A DNA stretch of 40,940 bases from Hyphomonadaceae bacterium (GCA_028285145.1 JANQQC010000025.1:1-40940), one strand, 5' to 3'. Numbered from the stretch's first letter, positions 24,797 through 33,932 are shown. Numbers and translations are program-made. The notes: generated by a model from the sequence alone, not told the origin.

Positions 24797-27775
24797 ATGC
24801 CTGACACACCCACCGACACACGCGATTATCGCGACACGCTTTTCCTGCCGAAGACCGACTTTCCAATGCGCGGCGGTCTGCCCAAGGCCGAGCCGAAATG
24901 GATCGAGCGCTGGGACGAGATGAAGCTCTATGAGCGGATGCGCGCCGACGCGAAGGCGAGGGGCGCTGAGCCATGGATCCTCCATGATGGCCCGCCTTAC
25001 GCCAATGGCCCAATCCATCTCGGCACTGGCATGCAGAAAATCCTGAAGGACATCGTCGTCCGCTCGCACCAGATGGCGGGATATGACGCCTCCTACCTGC
25101 CGGGCTGGGACTGCCACGGCCTGCCGATTGAATGGAAGGTTGAGGGAGAGTTCCGCGGCAAGGGCAAGACCAAGGATCAGGTCCCCGCAGCCGAGTTCCG
25201 CGCCGCCTGCCGCGAATACGCCGCCAAATGGATCGAGGTCCAGAAGGCCGGCTTCCGCCGTCTTGGTGTCGAAGGCGAGTGGGACGATCCGTACCTCACC
25301 ATGGCGTTTGAGAGTGAGGCAAAGATCGTCTCAGAATTCCTCGATATCGCCATGGGCGGGACGCTCGTGCGCGGCGCGAAGCCGATCATGTGGAGCCCAG
25401 TGGAGCGCACCGCGCTCGCCGAAGCCGAGGTCGAGTATCAGGACCGGAAAGTGCCAACGATATGGGTGAAGTTTCCTGTCACGAACGTTGTTGCTGACGA
25501 CAAAGAAGAGATGACCATCTGGCAAACGGCTTCAGTAGTCATTTGGACAACGACGCCGTGGACGATTCCCGCAAACCAGGCGGTCGCATACAATGCATCG
25601 GTGTCCTACGGGCTCTACGAGGTTGAGTCGGTGGCGTCCGAGGAAGACCTGGGGTTCAAGCCATATGCTGTACCGGGCGAGAGGCTGATCCTCGCTGATA
25701 GTCTGTCTCAGGACGTAATGGACTCAGCGAAAGTCACGAGCTTCAAGAGAATTCGTTCGCTTGACCGTCCATCTCAGTTGCGAAGTTTAGAACACCCGCT
25801 CCACGAACTTTCACCATTCTTCCAGCACGACATCCCGTTAATCTCAGGCGATCATGTCACTGACGACGCCGGTACCGGTTTTGTGCATTCCGCGCCGGCG
25901 CACGGTGAAGACGATTATCTTGTTTGTCTTGCGAACGGCTTCACCGCGCAGGACATCCGCGACATCGTCAATGAAGACGGCGTCTACGAGCACCCAGAGC
26001 TTCCCGAACGCTTCCAAGGCCTCGACATCATCCGCACCTCCGGCAAGAAGCGTGGCCAGCCCGGCAAGGCGAATGAGGAAGTCATCAAGGCGCTCGCCGA
26101 GAGCGGCAACCTCCTCGCGCGGGGCGTCACCACCATCCGCGACGCCCATTCCTGGCGGTCCAAAGCCCCGGTTATCCGCCGGGCGACGCCGCAATGGTTC
26201 ATCGCCATGGATAAGCCTGACGAGGACGGGAAAACCCTGCGCCAGAAAGCGCTTGCCGCCATTGACGACACCGAGTTCTTCCCGCCCTCAGGCGAGCGCC
26301 GTCTCCGCTCAATGGTCGAAGACCGCCCGGACTGGCTGATCTCACGCCAGCGTAACTGGGGCGTCCCACTCACCATCTTCGTCAACAAGGACGGCGAGCC
26401 ACACACAGCCGCTCTCCCGCAAGAGGCAGCCGAGGCCGTCAATGAGCGCATCCGCGCCGCGATCCGAGAGGGCGGGGTGGAAGCCTGGTTCTCCACGCCC
26501 AAGGAGACGCTGCTCGGCAACGTCGCTGACGGCGAGGATTGGGAGAAAGTGACAGACGTTCTCGATGTCTGGTTCGACTCCGGCACGACCCATGCCTTCG
26601 CCATGCGCGATCGCGGCATGATCGATGAGGAAACAGGGCAGGTGGACCTCTATCTTGAAGGTTCCGACCAGCATCGCGGATGGTTCCAGTCCTCGCTTCT
26701 GGAGTGCTGCGCCACGCGCGGCATGGCCCCGTACAGGGAAGTGTTGACCCACGGTTTCATCGTCGATGCCGAAGGCAAGAAGATGTCGAAGTCGATCGGC
26801 AACACGATCGAGCCGGACCAGATTGCCAATCAGTATGGCATCGAAATCCTGCGCCTCTGGACGGCGAGTTCGGATTTCACAGAGGATCTGCGTATCTCTG
26901 ATGAGATCATCAAATCGAATGTCGAGAGCTACCGGCGCCTCCGCAACACACTGCGCTATCTGCTCGGTGCGCTTGATGGGTTCGACGAGGGCGAGCGCAT
27001 TGAGGCTGGGGATATGCCCGGCATTGAGCGCTGGGTGCTGCATCGTCTGTCTGAACTCGATAAGACCGTCCGCGAGGCTTACGCTGTTTACGACTTCAAG
27101 AAGATCATGGCCGCGCTCATCAATTTCTGCGGCGTCGATCTTTCAGCGGTTTATTTCGACATCCGCAAGGATAGTCTCTACTGCGACGCGCCGGGCGAGA
27201 CCCGCCGGCGCGCCGCGCGTACTGTCATGGACGAGGTGCTCCGCCGCCTGCTGACATGGCTCGCCCCGGTGATGCCGTTCACGACGGAGGAGGCCTTCCT
27301 CATGTCCCGCTTCGCCGAAGAGGCTGACAGCGTTCACCTGACGCTCTTCCCGGAGACACCGCAGGACTGGCGCGATGATGACCTTGCCGCGCGATGGGCG
27401 AAGATCTTCAAGGTTCGCCGTGTGGTCACCGGAGCCTTGGAGATCGAGCGCCGCGAAAAGCGCATTGGCTCCTCCCTCGAAGCGGCCCCGAAAGTCTACA
27501 TCACCGACAAGTCACTGATCGATGCCTATGAGGGCGAAGACGCGGCTGACCTCTTTATCACCTCAGGTGCCGAACTGATCCTTGGCGACGGGCCGGGCGG
27601 AGCCTTCACGCTGGATGAAGTCGAGGGAGTCGCGGTCCTTCCAGCCAAGGCTGAGGGCATCAAATGCGCTCGCAGCTGGAAGTATTTTGATGCCAGCACC
27701 GCCGATCCGGATTATCCGGATATCACGCCGCGCGATGCGGCGGCCGTCAAAGCGTGGGATGCCGCGCAGGGATAG
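24797..27775 (+). CDS. ileS: isoleucyl-tRNA synthetase
   Basis: A 992-aa class I synthetase that charges tRNA-Ile, with a post-transfer editing domain that removes valine. The HIGH-type motif is PPYANGPIHLGTG (near residue 72) and the KMSKS loop is GKKMSKSIGNT (about 658). The CP1 editing domain shows TTPWTIPANQAV and GTGFVHSAPAHGEDD, so editing residues are kept. At the C-terminus only one cysteine of the zinc site remains (KCARSWKYF), a form usual in Alphaproteobacteria. Codon usage inside the editing domain (about 25455-25860) differs sharply from the rest: ATA, AGA, AGG, CGA, TTA and GTA codons appear there and hardly elsewhere. The lspA gene follows after 6 nt. Confidence 0.97.
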   Translation: MPDTPTDTRDYRDTLFLPKTDFPMRGGLPKAEPKWIERWDEMKLYERMRADAKARGAEPWILHDGPPYANGPIHLGTGMQKILKDIVVRSHQMAGYDASYLPGWDCHGLPIEWKVEGEFRGKGKTKDQVPAAEFRAACREYAAKWIEVQKAGFRRLGVEGEWDDPYLTMAFESEAKIVSEFLDIAMGGTLVRGAKPIMWSPVERTALAEAEVEYQDRKVPTIWVKFPVTNVVADDKEEMTIWQTASVVIWTTTPWTIPANQAVAYNASVSYGLYEVESVASEEDLGFKPYAVPGERLILADSLSQDVMDSAKVTSFKRIRSLDRPSQLRSLEHPLHELSPFFQHDIPLISGDHVTDDAGTGFVHSAPAHGEDDYLVCLANGFTAQDIRDIVNEDGVYEHPELPERFQGLDIIRTSGKKRGQPGKANEEVIKALAESGNLLARGVTTIRDAHSWRSKAPVIRRATPQWFIAMDKPDEDGKTLRQKALAAIDDTEFFPPSGERRLRSMVEDRPDWLISRQRNWGVPLTIFVNKDGEPHTAALPQEAAEAVNERIRAAIREGGVEAWFSTPKETLLGNVADGEDWEKVTDVLDVWFDSGTTHAFAMRDRGMIDEETGQVDLYLEGSDQHRGWFQSSLLECCATRGMAPYREVLTHGFIVDAEGKKMSKSIGNTIEPDQIANQYGIEILRLWTASSDFTEDLRISDEIIKSNVESYRRLRNTLRYLLGALDGFDEGERIEAGDMPGIERWVLHRLSELDKTVREAYAVYDFKKIMAALINFCGVDLSAVYFDIRKDSLYCDAPGETRRRAARTVMDEVLRRLLTWLAPVMPFTTEEAFLMSRFAEEADSVHLTLFPETPQDWRDDDLAARWAKIFKVRRVVTGALEIERREKRIGSSLEAAPKVYITDKSLIDAYEGEDAADLFITSGAELILGDGPGGAFTLDEVEGVAVLPAKAEGIKCARSWKYFDASTADPDYPDITPRDAAAVKAWDAAQG

Positions 27776-27781
27776 GACCGC

Positions 27782-28315
27782 ATGAGCAATTCGTTCCGAA
27801 ACGCGATGGCCTTCGGGCTCCTGCCGGTTGTGATCATCATCGATCAGATCACGAAATACATCGTGCTGTCTGAGCCTCAATTCCGCGCACTCGAATGCCT
27901 CGACCGCTCGGTGCGCTGCGGCAAGATCGAGCTGTCTTCCATCTTCGACCTCACTATGGTCTGGAACCGCGGGATGAGCTTCGGCGCGCTGCAGTCCGAA
28001 GGCGTCATGCGCTGGGTTCTGGTGGTCGTGACCGTCTCCATCGCCATCGGCTTCGGGGTGTGGCTCTTCCGGGCCACACGACGCCTGACGATTACAGCGC
28101 TCACGCTCATCGTTGCCGGGGCGGCAGGTAACGTTGTTGACCGGATACGCTTCGGCGCAGTCGTCGATTTCTTCGATTTCAGCGGGCTGTATTTCCCGTA
28201 CGTTTTCAACGTTGCAGATGCCGCGATCTCTGTGGGGGCCGCCTTGCTGTTTCTCGATCAGTTCCTGCTCTCGCGCGAAACGCCGAAACCCGCTAAGACT
28301 GAAGATGAAATGTAG
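27782..28315 (+). CDS. lspA: lipoprotein signal peptidase (signal peptidase II)
   Basis: A 177-aa inner-membrane aspartyl protease that removes signal peptides from diacylglyceryl-modified prolipoproteins. Four membrane spans are visible. The catalytic aspartates are in GNVVDRIRFGAVVDFFDF and FNVADAAISVG, and the N-terminal IDQITKYIV and VWNRGMSFG motifs are present. It is coupled to ileS (6 nt gap), a classic arrangement, and followed by a lipoprotein gene. Substrates within the window probably include the proteins at 1, 19108, 28338, 30236, 31624 and 33995. Confidence 0.95.
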   Translation: MSNSFRNAMAFGLLPVVIIIDQITKYIVLSEPQFRALECLDRSVRCGKIELSSIFDLTMVWNRGMSFGALQSEGVMRWVLVVVTVSIAIGFGVWLFRATRRLTITALTLIVAGAAGNVVDRIRFGAVVDFFDFSGLYFPYVFNVADAAISVGAALLFLDQFLLSRETPKPAKTEDEM

Positions 28316-28337
28316 ATTCCAGCCGAGGTATCGCTCT

Positions 28338-28838
28338 GTGAAGAAGACTCTCACCCTTATCGCCGCAGGGGCCGCCATTGCACTGACACCCGCCTGCATC
28401 AGCCGTGACACGGGCTTTTCGAACGCGAATGCGCCCGATGAATTCCGCGTCGTGACGAAAGCTCCGCTGACGATTCCGCCAGAATACGGCCTGCGTCCAC
28501 CGCAAGCCGGGCAGGAGCTGCCGGCTGAAGTGACAGTGGAGCGGACGACCACGATCACTGCTTTCGGGTCCACCACGGGTTCCGATGCGAGCCCGGTCGA
28601 GCGTGAACTTGTCGCGCAAGCTGGCGCAAATGCTGCGAACCCCGTGATCCGCGGTCTTGTCGATTATGAGGAAGCCAAGACGATCCGTCGGACAGCAACG
28701 CTAACCGATCGCGTTCTCTTCTGGCGCGGCACCGAGGAAGAGCTTGAAGGCGCGGCGACAGACAATGCGACCGGCGGCGAGCCCGTTGTCATCGAGCAAT
28801 CCAATCGCGGTGAGCGCCTGAAGCTTCCGGGCACATAA
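28338..28838 (+). CDS. bamF: DUF3035 lipoprotein, BamF-like
   Basis: A 166-aa exported protein with a GTG start at 28338, supported by GAGG about nine nt upstream; the open frame extends further 5' into lspA in another frame and is rejected. The signal peptide ends near TPACISRD, an acceptable though not ideal lipobox. The mature part (FSNANAPDEFRVVTKAPLTIPPEYGLRPP) is the DUF3035 signature. This family is described as BamF, an alphaproteobacterial accessory lipoprotein of the outer-membrane beta-barrel assembly complex. Position after ileS-lspA and before two M16 proteases fits an envelope unit. Symbol is given on family grounds only. Confidence 0.78.
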   Translation: MKKTLTLIAAGAAIALTPACISRDTGFSNANAPDEFRVVTKAPLTIPPEYGLRPPQAGQELPAEVTVERTTTITAFGSTTGSDASPVERELVAQAGANAANPVIRGLVDYEEAKTIRRTATLTDRVLFWRGTEEELEGAATDNATGGEPVVIEQSNRGERLKLPGT

Positions 28839-28883
28839 ACCCAACTACAAAGATCCCCAAGCACCAGCAGGAGCGCGCCCCTG

Positions 28884-30239
28884 ATGAAGTCTCTGATTTT
28901 CGGTTTGGTGGCGCTGCTTGCGCCTGTGTTTGCGGCCGCTGATGCCGGCTCTGAATGGGCTCCGGAGACTTTCACGCTCGACAACGGAATGGAAGTCGTC
29001 GTTCTCCCGGATCATCGCGCGCCCGTCGTAACGCATATGGTGTGGTACAAGGTCGGTGCCGTCGATGAGGAGCCCGGAAAGTCAGGGCTCGCACACCTCT
29101 TCGAGCACGTCATGTTCAAGGAGACTGACGATCTCGGCCCGGAGGAATTCACCACCGTCGTCCAGCGCAATGGCGGCCAGCTGAACGCTTTCACGAGCTG
29201 GGACTACACAGCCTACTTCGAACGCGTCGCAAAGGACCGGCTTGAGCTCATGATGAGCATGGAAGCCGACCGGATGACCGATCTTATCCTCAATGAGGAT
29301 CCGGAAGGCTCCTTCTATGTCGAGCGCGATACGGTGAAGGAAGAGCGTCGGCAGGTGATTGAGAGCAATCCTAGCTCGGTCCTGTTTGAAAAGGTCATGG
29401 CGGCGCTTTATCCGGATCATCCCTATGGCGTGCCGATCATCGGACACATGGATGAAGTTGCCGCCCTGACGGTTCAGGACGGGCTCGACTTCTACGAAAC
29501 CTGGTACGCGCCCCAGCAGGCCATTCTCGTTGTGGCAGGGGATGTCACGGCTGCGGAGGTTCGCCCACTCGCTGAGGCCACTTATGGCGTCCTCCCACCG
29601 TCCGACAGGCCGCGCCCCGAACGCGGCTGGCAGGCCGTCGCACCGCTCACCGAAACGCAGATGCTGACCCACTCCGATCCCAAGGTCCGCCAGCCCGAAT
29701 ATGACCGCTACTATATTGGCACTTCCTTCCGCACCGACGCTGACCTTGCCTACGCTCTGCAGGTCGGCCTGAACGTCCTTGGCGGCGGCCCGACAAGCCG
29801 GCTTTATCAGGCTCTTGTTGAAGACCAGGAAATCGCTGTCTCCGCCTCAGCATGGAGCTGGGTCACGCTGCATGATGCGGGGCCAGCCGGTTTTTCGGCA
29901 ACGCCGGCCCCGGGCGTTACCCTGGAAGAGCTTGAGGCGGCGCTGATCGCTGAAGTCGAGGCTGCGCTTGAGGAAGGCTTCACTGAGGAAGCGGTCATCC
30001 GCTCAAGAAACAGTCTTGCCGCAAACGCCATCTATGCACGCGACAGCCAGGCCGGCATGGCGAACCTCTATGGCCGCGTCCTCGCCACTGGCGGCACGAT
30101 TGAGGAGGTCCTCGAATACGAAGACCGCATCCGCAGCGTCACGCCGGAGCAAGCCATTGATGCACTTCGCACTGTGTTCGCGGGGGATAAGCATTACGTC
30201 GAAGCGCAATTGCTCCCCGAAGAGGAGGCAGGCGAATGA
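28884..30239 (+). CDS. M16 family zinc metallopeptidase, catalytic subunit
   Basis: A 451-aa secreted member of the pitrilysin family (PqqL/processing-peptidase type). It has a cleavable signal peptide (to about residue 20). The inverted zinc motif H-x-x-E-H is in SGLAHLFEHVMFKET, with the downstream Glu in VKEERRQVIESN, so this subunit should be active. C-terminal LNVLGGGPTSRLYQALVE is the second-domain signature. AGGAG precedes the ATG. The stop overlaps the next gene (ATGA), which encodes the non-catalytic partner. The pair probably forms a heterodimer that clears peptides in the periplasm; target unknown. Confidence 0.93.
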   Translation: MKSLIFGLVALLAPVFAAADAGSEWAPETFTLDNGMEVVVLPDHRAPVVTHMVWYKVGAVDEEPGKSGLAHLFEHVMFKETDDLGPEEFTTVVQRNGGQLNAFTSWDYTAYFERVAKDRLELMMSMEADRMTDLILNEDPEGSFYVERDTVKEERRQVIESNPSSVLFEKVMAALYPDHPYGVPIIGHMDEVAALTVQDGLDFYETWYAPQQAILVVAGDVTAAEVRPLAEATYGVLPPSDRPRPERGWQAVAPLTETQMLTHSDPKVRQPEYDRYYIGTSFRTDADLAYALQVGLNVLGGGPTSRLYQALVEDQEIAVSASAWSWVTLHDAGPAGFSATPAPGVTLEELEAALIAEVEAALEEGFTEEAVIRSRNSLAANAIYARDSQAGMANLYGRVLATGGTIEEVLEYEDRIRSVTPEQAIDALRTVFAGDKHYVEAQLLPEEEAGE

Positions 30240-31627
30240 GACATCTGATCACCCTTGGTGCCGCCGCACTGCTTGTCACAGGATGCGCGCTAACGCCGGA
30301 CATCGCCCCGCCAGCCACAGCAGATGTCTCCGTCGAAGAGGCCGCGAACCAGTCGAGCGTTATTGTCGATACGCATGACGGCGACTTCGCCTCGATCCAG
30401 CAATTCACGACCCCTGACGGTGTATCGGTCTGGCTCGTTGAGGAGCCATCGATTCCGATCATTTCGTTTCAGGCGTCCTGGAAAGGCGGATCGGCTGTCG
30501 ATCCGGAGGGGCTTGAAGGGCTGGCGAGTGCGGTCGCCTACCAGATGAATGAGGGCGCGGGGGATCTTGATGCGCTCGCCTTCCAGACGCGGATGAAAGA
30601 CCTCAATATGAGCTTCGGCTGCAATGCCTCGCGGGACTGGACGAGTTGTTCGGCCTCCATGCTGGCAGATAACGCCGCTGAGTCGATGGATCTCATCGCC
30701 ACCGCTCTGTCCGAGCCGCGCTTTGACGAGGGCCCATTTGAGCGCATGCGCCGCGAGAATCTGATCGGTGTGAAACGCCGCGAGACGAATGCACGCTTCC
30801 TTGCCAGCGAAGCACTGGAAGCCGCCCTCTATCCAGATCATCCCTATGCCAGCGAGATGACGGAAGACAGCGCAAACGCGATGACCCTCGAAGACGCACT
30901 GGCACACAAGGACAAGCTGATGGTGAGGGACCGTCTTCTGGTAACGGCTGTCGGTGCGATCTCGGCTGAACAGCTCGCACCGCTCATCGATCTGGCTTTT
31001 GCCGGCCTGCCGGAAACCAGCGAGTTGCCGACGATTCCAACTGTGGACCTTGCCGATCCGGTGTCTGAACCCATCCTCGTAACGCTGCCACAGCCGCAAA
31101 GCCTTGTGAGCTTCGCCGCGCCGGGACTTCAGCGCAGCAATCCAGACTTCTTCACCGCCTATGTGTTGAACTACACGCTTGGCGGCGGCGGCTTTGAAAG
31201 CCGATTGATGAAAGAGTTGCGTGTTGCGCGCGGCCTGACCTATGGCATCGGCACGCGCCTGAGTTTCGGTGGGGAGCTCGCGACGTGGTCAGGCGCGGGC
31301 CAGACAAAGAATGAGAGCGCAGGGGAGTTTCTGACCGTTGTGCGCGAAGAGCTGGTCAAGCTCGTCGAGAATGGTGTCACCGAGCAGGAACTGTCGGATG
31401 CGAAGGCATACCTGACCGGTTCATATCCGCTCGGTTTTGACTCCAACGCCAAGATTGCCGGAAACCTCATGGGTGTGCGCCAGCAGGATCTCGGCGTTGA
31501 TTACTTTGATCGTCGCAACGCGGCTGTAGATGCTGTGACCCTTGAAGACGTGAACCGGGTCGCCAGTGAGTATCTCTCGCCTGACCGCTTCACTTTCGTC
31601 ATCGTCGGAGAGCCGGGAGGTCTCTAG
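30236..31627 (+). CDS. M16 family peptidase-like lipoprotein, non-catalytic subunit
   Basis: A 463-aa partner of the preceding protease. It carries an LVTGC lipobox, so unlike its partner it is membrane-anchored. The H-x-x-E-H site is replaced (LASAVAYQMNEGAG), so no zinc can bind there. Family features kept are WKGGSAVDPEGLEGL, the SFGCNASRDWTSC segment and YTLGGGGFESRLMKELRVARGLTYGIG with the glycine-rich loop and R/Y pair used by alpha-type subunits to close the chamber. The start overlaps the preceding stop (ATGA). Two cysteines in SFGCNASRDWTSCS could form a disulfide. It converges with the next gene through CTAG. Confidence 0.92.
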   Translation: MRHLITLGAAALLVTGCALTPDIAPPATADVSVEEAANQSSVIVDTHDGDFASIQQFTTPDGVSVWLVEEPSIPIISFQASWKGGSAVDPEGLEGLASAVAYQMNEGAGDLDALAFQTRMKDLNMSFGCNASRDWTSCSASMLADNAAESMDLIATALSEPRFDEGPFERMRRENLIGVKRRETNARFLASEALEAALYPDHPYASEMTEDSANAMTLEDALAHKDKLMVRDRLLVTAVGAISAEQLAPLIDLAFAGLPETSELPTIPTVDLADPVSEPILVTLPQPQSLVSFAAPGLQRSNPDFFTAYVLNYTLGGGGFESRLMKELRVARGLTYGIGTRLSFGGELATWSGAGQTKNESAGEFLTVVREELVKLVENGVTEQELSDAKAYLTGSYPLGFDSNAKIAGNLMGVRQQDLGVDYFDRRNAAVDAVTLEDVNRVASEYLSPDRFTFVIVGEPGGL

Positions 31628-32673
31628 CTCTCCGCTTCCATTTCTCCGTCGGCTGCCTCGTCGAGCGTCACGTCCTCATCGTCGATCACAGGCAGCGGAA
31701 TGTAACCGTCCGCCTGATCGATCCATGACTCGCCAAACCGGCGTTCGGATATTCGTGCCAGCGATCCATTGATAGCGCGAATGGATTTGTCGAGATCGCC
31801 CTGCGTGTAGTTCACCGTCAGCTCTGCGGCCGTCGCGTACAGCTTTTGGGCAAGCGCATAATCGCCCCGTGCCTCGGCGCACGCACCGCGATTGTGCAGC
31901 ACTGCCGGGGCATTCGGAAATTCGCCTGCAAGGTCGCTCCACATATTGCAGGCCTGCAGCGCATCACCGTCCTTGGCGGCCTCCACGGCTTGCTCAAAAC
32001 GCGGGTCGGCCCGCGCCACCGGATCAATCGCCTCGGCCACCATAGGCGCGCGAACGCGAGCATTTCTTGGTGCAATATCGTTTCGGATCGGCTGCAGCGT
32101 ATCCAGAAGCGCTTCGCGGATTAGTTCGCGAGGTGCATGGGAGAAACGCCCGCGCCATGACCGGTGATGTGGATCGTCGGAACATTCCGTGTCGGACGCT
32201 GAGCCGCTATAGCGCCCGCCAAAGATGATCTCGCCTGTCGCCCGGTCGATCAGTTCTGGATAAACACTGACATCGACCCGCGTTTCCACGCACAGTTCGA
32301 TCACGTCCGCACGTGTCTCGCAGTCGAACAGGCCGTCCCACTCCACGCATTTGCGCTCGGTCTGCTCATAGCTGTGCTCGTCCACATCATCGACCGAGAT
32401 ACGCCCGGCATAAAGGCCGGACAGCGCCCCATCAGCCGGAGGGCCTGAAACCAGCCGGAACCATGGCCGCCCGTCGAGCAGAGCAGAGGCCAGCATGTCT
32501 TCGAACCGGTCTGAGTACCAGCCACCGACCGGGCCGGAGAAACCGCCCACTTCGACATCGCGATACTCAGCTGCCGCAAGGTGATTGGCCGGTAGGCGCG
32601 CTTCATAGTCGACACCCGGCGTTGCACAGGCGGCAATCCCCGCCAGCGCGGCGAATGAGATCATTCTCCTCAT
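31624..32673 (-). CDS. hypothetical TPR-like lipoprotein
   Basis: A 349-aa protein with a signal peptide and IAAC lipobox. The N-terminal half (residues 30-200) has four further cysteines (RKCVEWDGLFDCETR, IELCVETR and SDTECSDD), suggesting disulfides in the periplasm; it includes GRYSGSASD and a Trp-rich surface. Residues 220-310 look like one or two TPR helices (ALQACNMWSDLAGEFPNAPAVLHNRGACAEARGDYALAQKLYATAAEL), with the A-x-N-x-G-x-A-x-x-x-G-D-Y pattern. The tail is very acidic. I do not recognise a named family. A GAAC-N7-GAAC box lies 52 bp upstream. It converges with the M16 pair and diverges from the OYE gene. Confidence 0.8.
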   Translation of the reverse strand: MRRMISFAALAGIAACATPGVDYEARLPANHLAAAEYRDVEVGGFSGPVGGWYSDRFEDMLASALLDGRPWFRLVSGPPADGALSGLYAGRISVDDVDEHSYEQTERKCVEWDGLFDCETRADVIELCVETRVDVSVYPELIDRATGEIIFGGRYSGSASDTECSDDPHHRSWRGRFSHAPRELIREALLDTLQPIRNDIAPRNARVRAPMVAEAIDPVARADPRFEQAVEAAKDGDALQACNMWSDLAGEFPNAPAVLHNRGACAEARGDYALAQKLYATAAELTVNYTQGDLDKSIRAINGSLARISERRFGESWIDQADGYIPLPVIDDEDVTLDEAADGEMEAES

Positions 32674-32724
32674 GTCGACTCTCCCTCTTCGACAGTATTA
32701 CACGAATGCAACGCTTGCTCATTT

Positions 32725-32739
32725 GAACCTGTACTGAAC
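32725..32739. promoter_or_regulatory. possible second LexA box (GAAC-N7-GAAC)
   Basis: GAAC-CTGTACT-GAAC lies between the divergent TPR-like lipoprotein and OYE genes. It matches the same pattern as the imuA box exactly. A TAATAC -10-like element for the lipoprotein gene lies further toward that gene. A fixed 8-base pattern is expected about once in 41 kb by chance over both strands, so this is only tentative. Confidence 0.35.
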
Positions 32740-32819
32740 ACACCGTTAAGCCGATTGACGCAGCGGCGCCGTTGATGCGGGTCCCCGATGCGGCCAAATC
32801 GGGCCTGAAGGAGAGACCC

Positions 32820-33932
32820 ATGACAGACACCGCCCCGCTTTTCGCGCCATTCACGTCCCGAGGCATGACCGTGCCGAACCGCATCGTAATGGCACCGATG
32901 ACGCGCAGCTTTTCCCCGGGCGGCATCCCCGGCAAGGATGTCGCGGAATACTACGCGCGCCGGGCGGCGGCCGATGTCGGCCTGTTAATCACGGAAGGCA
33001 CGACGGTCGGGCGAGGCGGGGCCTCCAATGATCCGAAAGTGCCGAACTTCCACAAGGAAGCCAGCCTTGCCGGCTGGAAGCGCGTGGTAGAGTCGGTTCA
33101 TGCCGAGAACGGCAAGATCGCGCCGCAGCTCTGGCATGTCGGCATGATGCGCAAGCCCGGCACGGGGCCTGACCCCGAAGCCGTGTCAGACAGCCCATCA
33201 GGACGCACCCATACCGGCAAGCAGGTCCAGCCTGAGCCGACCGAGTCCGAAGTCGCGGATATGGTCATGGCCTATGCCAATGCGGCTGGAAAAGCGAAGG
33301 AACTTGGCTTTGACAGCGTCGAGATTCACGGCGCGCACGGCTATCTCATCGACGAATTCTTCTGGGACGTGATGAACACCCGCACCGACAAGTATGGCGG
33401 CGACCTTGTCGACCGGGCTCAGTTCGCGGGGGACATCATCCGCGAATGCCGCAAACAGGTCGGCGAGGACATGCCAATCATTCTGCGCTTCTCCCAATGG
33501 AAACAACAGGAGTACACCGCGCGCCTCGCTGAAAGCCCGGCTGAACTGGAAGCCTTCCTGAACGTCTTCGCTGATGCCGGCGTCGATATCCTCCACGCCT
33601 CGCAGCGCCGCTGGTGGGAAGCTGAATTCCCCGAGGTCGATGGTGAAAACGGCCTGAACCTCGCGGGCTGGTGCAAAAAGCTTACGGGGCTTCCATCGAT
33701 CACTGTGGGCTCGGTCGGCCTTTCATCTGACTTTATCGGTGCCTTCCAGGGCGAGAACTCCAAAACCCGCCCAATCGCGGATGTCATCGAGCGCCTCGAC
33801 AAGGGCGAGTTCGATCTTGTTGCTGTCGGCCGTGCGCTGCTTCAGGACCCGTTCTGGGCCGAGAAGATCAAGCAGGGTCGCACGGACGAGTTGGACGACT
33901 ACGATGCGAAGGCGCTCGCCACGCTGTACTAG
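32820..33932 (+). CDS. NADH:flavin oxidoreductase, old yellow enzyme family
   Basis: A 370-aa FMN-dependent reductase of the OYE family, which reduces activated C=C bonds with NAD(P)H. ATG at 32820 is preceded by GGAGAG; the upstream ATG at 32772 is rejected. Visible features: NRIVMAPMTRSFSPGG at the N-terminus with the FMN-binding Met/Thr, QLWHVGMM with the active-site His region (here H and V; His-Val replaces the usual His-x-x-His/Asn arrangement), SVEIHGAHGYLIDEFFW with the second motif, YGGDLVDR and GRALLQDPFWAEKI, and the C-terminal phosphate-binding VGRAL. The physiological substrate is unknown. Confidence 0.92.
   Translation: MTDTAPLFAPFTSRGMTVPNRIVMAPMTRSFSPGGIPGKDVAEYYARRAAADVGLLITEGTTVGRGGASNDPKVPNFHKEASLAGWKRVVESVHAENGKIAPQLWHVGMMRKPGTGPDPEAVSDSPSGRTHTGKQVQPEPTESEVADMVMAYANAAGKAKELGFDSVEIHGAHGYLIDEFFWDVMNTRTDKYGGDLVDRAQFAGDIIRECRKQVGEDMPIILRFSQWKQQEYTARLAESPAELEAFLNVFADAGVDILHASQRRWWEAEFPEVDGENGLNLAGWCKKLTGLPSITVGSVGLSSDFIGAFQGENSKTRPIADVIERLDKGEFDLVAVGRALLQDPFWAEKIKQGRTDELDDYDAKALATLY

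Noticed and set aside
27563..28576. A 337-codon minus-strand frame opposite ileS end, lspA and bamF.
   Set aside because: It spans three recognised + strand genes and has low-complexity, His/Asp-rich composition typical of mirror frames.
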